6,893 bases of DNA from positions 1-6,893 of the forward strand of contig JAHEKO010000202.1 of assembly GCA_024638355.1 (NCBI GenBank), read 5' to 3'. Within the stretch, counting starts at the first letter, position 1. Every line of letters starts with the position of its first letter. The stretch comes from Acidobacteriota bacterium (GTDB taxonomy: Bacteria; Acidobacteriota; Thermoanaerobaculia; Multivoradales; JAHEKO01). The notes beneath the pieces are model-generated. The model was not told where the DNA came from, searched no databases, and saw nothing but the letters and a program-made list of their open reading frames with translations. Shown piece after piece: positions 5,732 to 6,893 of the stretch. A program made the position numbers and the translations under genes.

Positions 5732-6736
5732 ATGGGAGCGGTTCGCTGGGGAATCCTCGGCACCGGAAAGATCGCCGGTGCCTTCGCCGCCGCGCTCACC
5801 GAGCTTCCGGGCGCCGAGGCCGTTGCCGTGGGCTCACGACGCGCCGTTACCGCCGCACGCTTCGCCGACCGATACCGCATTCTTCGCCGCCACCCGTCGT
5901 ACGGAGCCCTGGCCGCGGATCCCGACGTCGACGTGGTCTACGTCGCCACGCCGCATTCACTGCACCGCGACAACACGCTTCTCTGTCTCGAGGCGGGCAA
6001 GGCGGTGCTGTGCGAGAAGCCGCTCGCCGTCAACGCCCATCAGGCCGGCGAGATGATTTCCGTCGCGCGCGAGCGCGGCCTCTTTCTGATGGAGGCCATG
6101 TGGACGCGCTTCCTGCCGGCGTTCGCCCGGCTGCGGGAGCTGCTCGCCGCCGGCGAGCTCGGCGAGCCGCGACTGGTGCGCGCGGACTTCTGCATTCGGC
6201 GTCCGCGCGAGCCCGGCAGCCGGCTGTTCGAGCCCGAGCTGGCCGGCGGCGCTCTTCTCGACGTCGGCATCTACACCGTGGCGCTCGCCGCCGCGGTCTT
6301 CGGCACCCGGCCGGAGCGGGTGACCGGGCTGGCGCACCTCGGTCCAACCGGCGTCGACGAGCGCTCCGGCGCGGTGCTCGACTACGGCGACGGCCGTCTC
6401 GCGGTGCTCTCGAGCGCCAACCGGACCGTCACGCCCAACGACGCTCTGGTCGCCGGCTCACGGGGATGGGTGCGGCTCCACGACCCGTTCTGGAGCCCGC
6501 AGAAGCTGACCGTCGCGATCGGCGACCAGAGGCACGAAGAGGAGCATCCATTTCGGGGCAACGGCTACGGCTACGAGGCCGCGGAAGTCGGCCGCTGCCT
6601 GGCCGCCGGCGCCGGCGAGAGCGAGGTGATGCCTCTCGACGAGTCCCTCGCCGTCGTCGAGACGCTGGACCGAATTCGTCAGCCGTGGGGTCTGGTCTAT
6701 CCGGGGGAGCCGACGAGCGATCCGATGCGGAGCTGA
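5732..6736 (+). CDS. Gfo/Idh/MocA family NAD(P)-dependent oxidoreductase, dihydrodiol dehydrogenase-like
   Basis: This 334-aa cytoplasmic dehydrogenase has an N-terminal Rossmann fold with GILGTGKIA (7-15) and the family CEKPLAVNA block (94-102, Lys96 of the catalytic EKP). It ends in an alpha/beta substrate domain. EAMWTRFLPAF (121-131) and the segment GGALLDVGIYTV (172-183, Asp177 and Tyr181) resemble trans-1,2-dihydrobenzenediol dehydrogenase, xylose dehydrogenase and related sugar oxidoreductases. The substrate is probably a sugar or cyclic polyol but cannot be named. No export signal is seen. I chose ATG 5732 because the fold begins five residues later and the length is normal for the family. 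A GTG at 5648 would add 28 charged residues and has AGGAGG 12 nt upstream, so it remains possible. Only a weak GGA-type site precedes the ATG. The gene follows the patatin gene by 124 nt on the same strand, but no functional link is evident. Confidence 0.9.
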   Translation: MGAVRWGILGTGKIAGAFAAALTELPGAEAVAVGSRRAVTAARFADRYRILRRHPSYGALAADPDVDVVYVATPHSLHRDNTLLCLEAGKAVLCEKPLAVNAHQAGEMISVARERGLFLMEAMWTRFLPAFARLRELLAAGELGEPRLVRADFCIRRPREPGSRLFEPELAGGALLDVGIYTVALAAAVFGTRPERVTGLAHLGPTGVDERSGAVLDYGDGRLAVLSSANRTVTPNDALVAGSRGWVRLHDPFWSPQKLTVAIGDQRHEEEHPFRGNGYGYEAAEVGRCLAAGAGESEVMPLDESLAVVETLDRIRQPWGLVYPGEPTSDPMRS

Positions 6737-6814
6737 GGCCGCGTCTGCGTCGCCTCGCCTCGGTATCGATCTTCACCGATCCACGCTCGCTTACGATCAG
6801 GTCCGGAAGCGAAT

Positions 6815-6893
6815 TCAGAGCTCGAGCGTGGCGAAGAGGGCCGCAGCCGCGAGCGCCGCGGGCGCAAGCCCGTCGACGTACCCGCCGACCGAG
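6815..6893 (-). CDS. Possible 3' end of a convergent gene running off the window
   Basis: On the minus strand a frame stays open from the window edge to a TGA at 6815-6817, giving 25 residues. They begin SVGGYVDGLAP and end in an Ala/Leu-rich hydrophobic tail, ATLEL. Third codon positions are G or C in 23 of 25 codons, as in the true genes here. This suggests the C-terminus of a protein, perhaps membrane-associated. It is too short to name a family, and in GC-rich DNA such a short frame can be open by chance. It would converge on the oxidoreductase gene with a 78-nt gap in which I see no clear terminator hairpin. Confidence 0.35.
   Translation of the reverse strand, partial: SVGGYVDGLAPAALAAAALFATLEL

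Noticed and set aside
4900..5880. 326-codon minus-strand frame across the patatin end and the oxidoreductase start
   Set aside because: It spans two genes in antisense and has no motif, so it is a GC-driven shadow.
6737..6814. Transcription terminator between the convergent genes
   Set aside because: Only a 5-bp pairing (TCGGT with ACCGA) is seen, with no T-run, which is too weak to call.

Overview
This is a high-GC bacterial window (roughly two thirds G+C by eye, with codon third positions almost always G or C). It carries six gene calls and one edge fragment. Nothing in it fixes the species. The gene content and composition would suit an environmental Acidobacteriota or proteobacteria-like genome, but that is a guess. 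There are no tRNAs, rRNAs, CRISPR arrays, transposases or phage genes.

Left half, minus strand (positions 2945 down to 2): a compact four-gene operon for sulfane-sulfur handling. In transcription order it encodes two half-size YeeE/YedE-type membrane proteins (186 and 163 aa), a 479-aa metallo-beta-lactamase-fold persulfide dioxygenase-like protein with two rhodanese domains (CstB-like layout), and a 137-aa DUF302 protein. Gaps are 10, 26 and 1 nt. The first three genes have good Shine-Dalgarno sequences. The last has none and its start follows the previous stop in TGAGATG, so it is probably translationally coupled. The likely logic is that the YeeE/YedE pair moves a sulfur compound (thiosulfate-like, by family), the dioxygenase-rhodanese oxidises or transfers persulfide sulfur, and DUF302 is an accessory protein with two conserved-looking cysteines.

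Middle: a 340-nt divergent intergenic region (2946-3285) holds a perfect 12-bp inverted repeat (2997-3034) around a -10-like hexamer for the minus operon, plus a weaker 8-bp inverted repeat before the plus-strand gene. No regulator gene is visible in the window.

Right half, plus strand: a 773-aa patatin-like phospholipase whose catalytic Ser and Asp regions are separated by a multi-pass membrane insert, then a 334-aa Gfo/Idh/MocA-family oxidoreductase similar to dihydrodiol dehydrogenases. These two lie 124 nt apart and have no obvious shared pathway. The last 79 bases look like the 3' end of a convergent minus-strand gene running off the window.

The most unusual item is the membrane-interrupted patatin. 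The sulfur operon is a recognisable type, though its split transporter and cysteine-less middle rhodanese deserve attention. I saw no convincing evidence of a wholly new multi-gene system.
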